64,000 nt of DNA from Oceanibacterium hippocampi. Lineage in GTDB: Bacteria; Pseudomonadota; Alphaproteobacteria; Sneathiellales; Sneathiellaceae. The notes under the pieces are model-generated. The model saw only the letters and a list, made by a program, of their open reading frames with translations. It had not been told where the DNA came from and searched no databases. Made by a program: the position numbers and the translations under genes. This document shows positions 62,229 through 64,000 of the stretch, in pieces. The stretch spans positions 558,001 to 622,000 of the forward strand of contig NZ_FWFR01000002.1 of assembly GCF_900172325.1 (NCBI RefSeq), given 5' to 3'. Numbering within the stretch: the first letter of the stretch is position 1; each line of letters begins with the position of its first letter.

Positions 62229-63151
62229 GCCGCCTCGTCCTTGCTCGGGATCCGTTCGATCAGGGCGTCGGCGAGAACGCGGTAGTCGTCGTTCTCCATC
62301 GGCAGGCCGAGCCCCCCTATTTCCGCCTGCCAGCCAACCGTCGCCGCGGCCATTCGGGGCGCCAGCCCCAGTTCCTCGACGGTCCGCGCCACCTCGCGCA
62401 TCTCGGCCGCGCGCCGCGTGCCGTGGATCATCGCCCGGCTCATCATGTAGGCCGCCCGCCCGGCGACGTCGAAACCGGGGAAACTCTTCTCCAGCGAGGC
62501 CAGCACGGTCTCGTCGACACCCGCCTTCCGGCCGGTGAGCACGCATTCGAGAAACAGCGCCTCCATGCCCTTGATCATGATCGATCGTACCATCTTGATC
62601 GACGAGGCGGCGCCGACCGGCCCCTCGACCGCCTGCGCATTCATGCCGAGTGCCCCAAGCCGTTCCAGAGCCGCCGCCGCGTGCGGCCCGGCGACCAGCA
62701 GCGGCGTCCGGTGCAGACCCGGATGGACCGGCGCCATGACCGCCGTGTCGACGTAGCGGCCGCCGGCGGCCTCGATCGACAACGCGGCCCGGCGCTTGCT
62801 CTCGGGCGAGCAGGAATTGCAGTCGAAATAGAGCGCGCCGGCGCCGATCCCCGGTGCGGCCGCCTCCGCCGCGACGAGCGCCTGATCGGCGGTCACGGTC
62901 GAGAATATCGCCGCGGCGCCGGCCAGCGCCCCGGCAAGGCTCGCCGCACCGGTGATGCCGGTCCGAGCGTAATCGGCCCGCTTGGCCGCGACGATGGCGG
63001 CGTCGGCCGAGTCGGTCTTGATGTCATAGGCGACGATCGCTTCGGTTCGCCCGGCGCCCCATCCGGCAACGAAGGCCTGCGCGGCCTCGCCATAACCGAT
63101 GAAGGCGACCGTTCCCGGCGCTGTTCCCCTGTTTTCGCTGATGCCTGCCAC
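62225..63151 (-). CDS. NAD(P)-binding dehydrogenase with DUF1932-type C-terminal domain
   Basis: A beta-hydroxyacid-dehydrogenase-like enzyme of 308 residues: Rossmann motif VAFIGYGEAAQAF, then a C-terminal helical domain (KMVRSIMIKGMEALFLECVL, about 200 on) of the 6-phosphogluconate dehydrogenase type. GTG at 63151 is preferred (GGGAGAACGGGAAC upstream); TTG at 63214 would add 21 residues before the fold. It is the first gene of the lig operon and overlaps ligA by 4 bp. Its substrate is unknown, and it is not part of the textbook pathway. Confidence 0.82.
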
Positions 63152-63223
63152 GTTCCCGTTCTCCCGTCCGGCGGGCTCTTCGACCGTCCGCTGCTCGACC
63201 GGCGTACCATTCAACGGCCAACC

Positions 63224-63265
63224 TGAATAATCGGAAATTCATCTCCGCTATTCATTTCTTGAATA
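63224..63265. promoter_or_regulatory. candidate LysR boxes upstream of the lig operon
   Basis: Two related inverted repeats in an AT-rich gap: TGAAT-N8-ATTCA (63224-63241) and TATTCA-TTTCT-TGAATA (63249-63265). The second contains T-N11-A. They lie between the LysR gene and the first operon gene and are the probable control site. Confidence 0.6.
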
Positions 63266-63286
63266 ATGCGACCGGGTCAATGCCGC

Positions 63287-64000
63287 TCAGGGCTGCGCCG
63301 TTGCCAGCTCGCCCGCCCGGCGCAGGCAATCGAGGAAGGCGCTCTGGGTCCCGGTCGGCCGCCAGTCCCGCCGGCAGGTCGTTCCGATCGGCCGGACCGT
63401 GCCGGCGCTATCGACGGGGAGCGGCGCGAGCAGGCCCATTTCCTGCTCGTGGCGGATCTGGTGGGTCGAGATCAGGGTCAGCCGATCGGAACCCGTCAGC
63501 AACCCGCGGATCAACACCAGTGAGCTTGCCTCGACGATCGACGATGGCTCGCTCACGCCCGCGAACAGCGCCTCGAAATGGCGGCGTGTCGGCGTGCCGC
63601 GGCGGGCAACCACCCAGGGATAGGCGGCCAGGTCGTCGCGCCCGATCGCCCCCTGCCGGCACAACGGATGGCCGGCCCGGCCGACCACCGCGAGCGGATC
63701 GCGGAACAGCTCCTCCTGCACGACATCGTCGATCGGCACCGGAATGCGCAGCGCACCGACCAGCACGTCGATATCGCCATGGCGAAGCCCGTGCAGCAGG
63801 TCGTCATAGGGGCCGTCGATAACGCTGAACCTGACATCGGGCCGGGATTCCATCAGCATGTTGATCGCGCTCGGCAGCACGAAGGTTCGCGCCAGCGGCA
63901 TCGTGCCGACGACGATCCGGCCCTGGTCGACGCCCAGCGTCTCGCCGATCTCGGCGAAGCCCTGGGCCAGTTCGGCGAAGGCGAGCCGCACCGAGCGGGC
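63287..64000 (-). CDS. LysR-family regulator, C-terminal part
   Basis: The effector-binding domain of a LysR regulator: GRIVVGTMPLARTFVLPSAIN, DVLVGALRIPVPIDDVV and AAYPWVVARRGTP are typical. The helix-turn-helix end lies beyond the right edge, so this is a fragment of an otherwise open gene, not a damaged one. It sits on the same strand, 135 bp before the lig operon, and most likely controls it in response to protocatechuate or a ring-cleavage product. Confidence 0.9.
   Translation of the reverse strand, partial: ARSVRLAFAELAQGFAEIGETLGVDQGRIVVGTMPLARTFVLPSAINMLMESRPDVRFSVIDGPYDDLLHGLRHGDIDVLVGALRIPVPIDDVVQEELFRDPLAVVGRAGHPLCRQGAIGRDDLAAYPWVVARRGTPTRRHFEALFAGVSEPSSIVEASSLVLIRGLLTGSDRLTLISTHQIRHEQEMGLLAPLPVDSAGTVRPIGTTCRRDWRPTGTQSAFLDCLRRAGELATAQP

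Overview
High-GC, densely packed bacterial DNA with short or overlapping gene junctions. No rRNA, tRNA, insertion sequence, phage gene or CRISPR array was recognised. The gene families (EhuABCD/EutABC/DoeAB ectoine use, NapEFDABC, LigABC, OpgGH) and repeated GGAAC-N16-CGTT promoters of the EcfG general stress sigma factor point to an alphaproteobacterium. A Rhodospirillales- or Rhizobiales-like, salt-exposed heterotroph is an inference; the species is not identified.

Layout. 0-4.05 kb (+): urease operon, end of ureA then ureBCEFG. 4.06-13.7 kb (-): ectoine/hydroxyectoine operon, enuR-ehuABCD-eutABC-doeA-doeB. 13.8-17.3 kb (+): its divergent arm, an AsnC/Lrp regulator, a semialdehyde dehydrogenase and an aminotransferase; together these take hydroxyectoine to ectoine, N-acetyl-diaminobutyrate, diaminobutyrate, aspartate semialdehyde and aspartate. 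17.5-21.4 kb (+): a polyamine/opine-type ABC importer ending in a strong terminator, followed by a beta-lactamase-fold hydrolase and an APC permease. 24.2-26.2 kb (-): acetoacetyl-CoA synthetase.

26.5-33.4 kb is a stress island. It holds a ribbon-helix-helix/receiver fusion, Dps, a cation exchanger, a CBS protein, dodecin, a double PRC-barrel protein, an ABC exporter membrane domain with no ATPase, and small proteins of unknown function. Six exact GGAAC-N16-CGTT elements lie within 6.3 kb, each 28-89 bp before a gene. A two-component system and a DegP-type protease follow (33.5-37.2 kb).

37.3-46.2 kb (-) is a nine-gene operon under a divergent LysR regulator: a second PotABCD-type importer, a class III aminotransferase, a beta-keto acid cleavage enzyme (BKACE), a histone-deacetylase-fold amidohydrolase, an FAD amine oxidase and RidA. 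It reads as a complete uptake and degradation route for an N-acylated amine or amino acid whose identity is unknown.

47.4-52.0 kb (+): periplasmic nitrate reductase napEFDABC. 52.0-56.0 kb: osmoregulated periplasmic glucan genes opgG (-) and opgH (+). 56.0-58.9 kb: a two-component system divergent from a PepSY protein and a cytochrome b561. 59.0-64.0 kb (-): a protocatechuate 4,5-cleavage module (dehydrogenase, ligA, ligB, ligC, aldo/keto reductase) below a LysR gene that runs off the window. Overall the window combines salvage of nitrogen-rich osmolytes and amines with stress protection.
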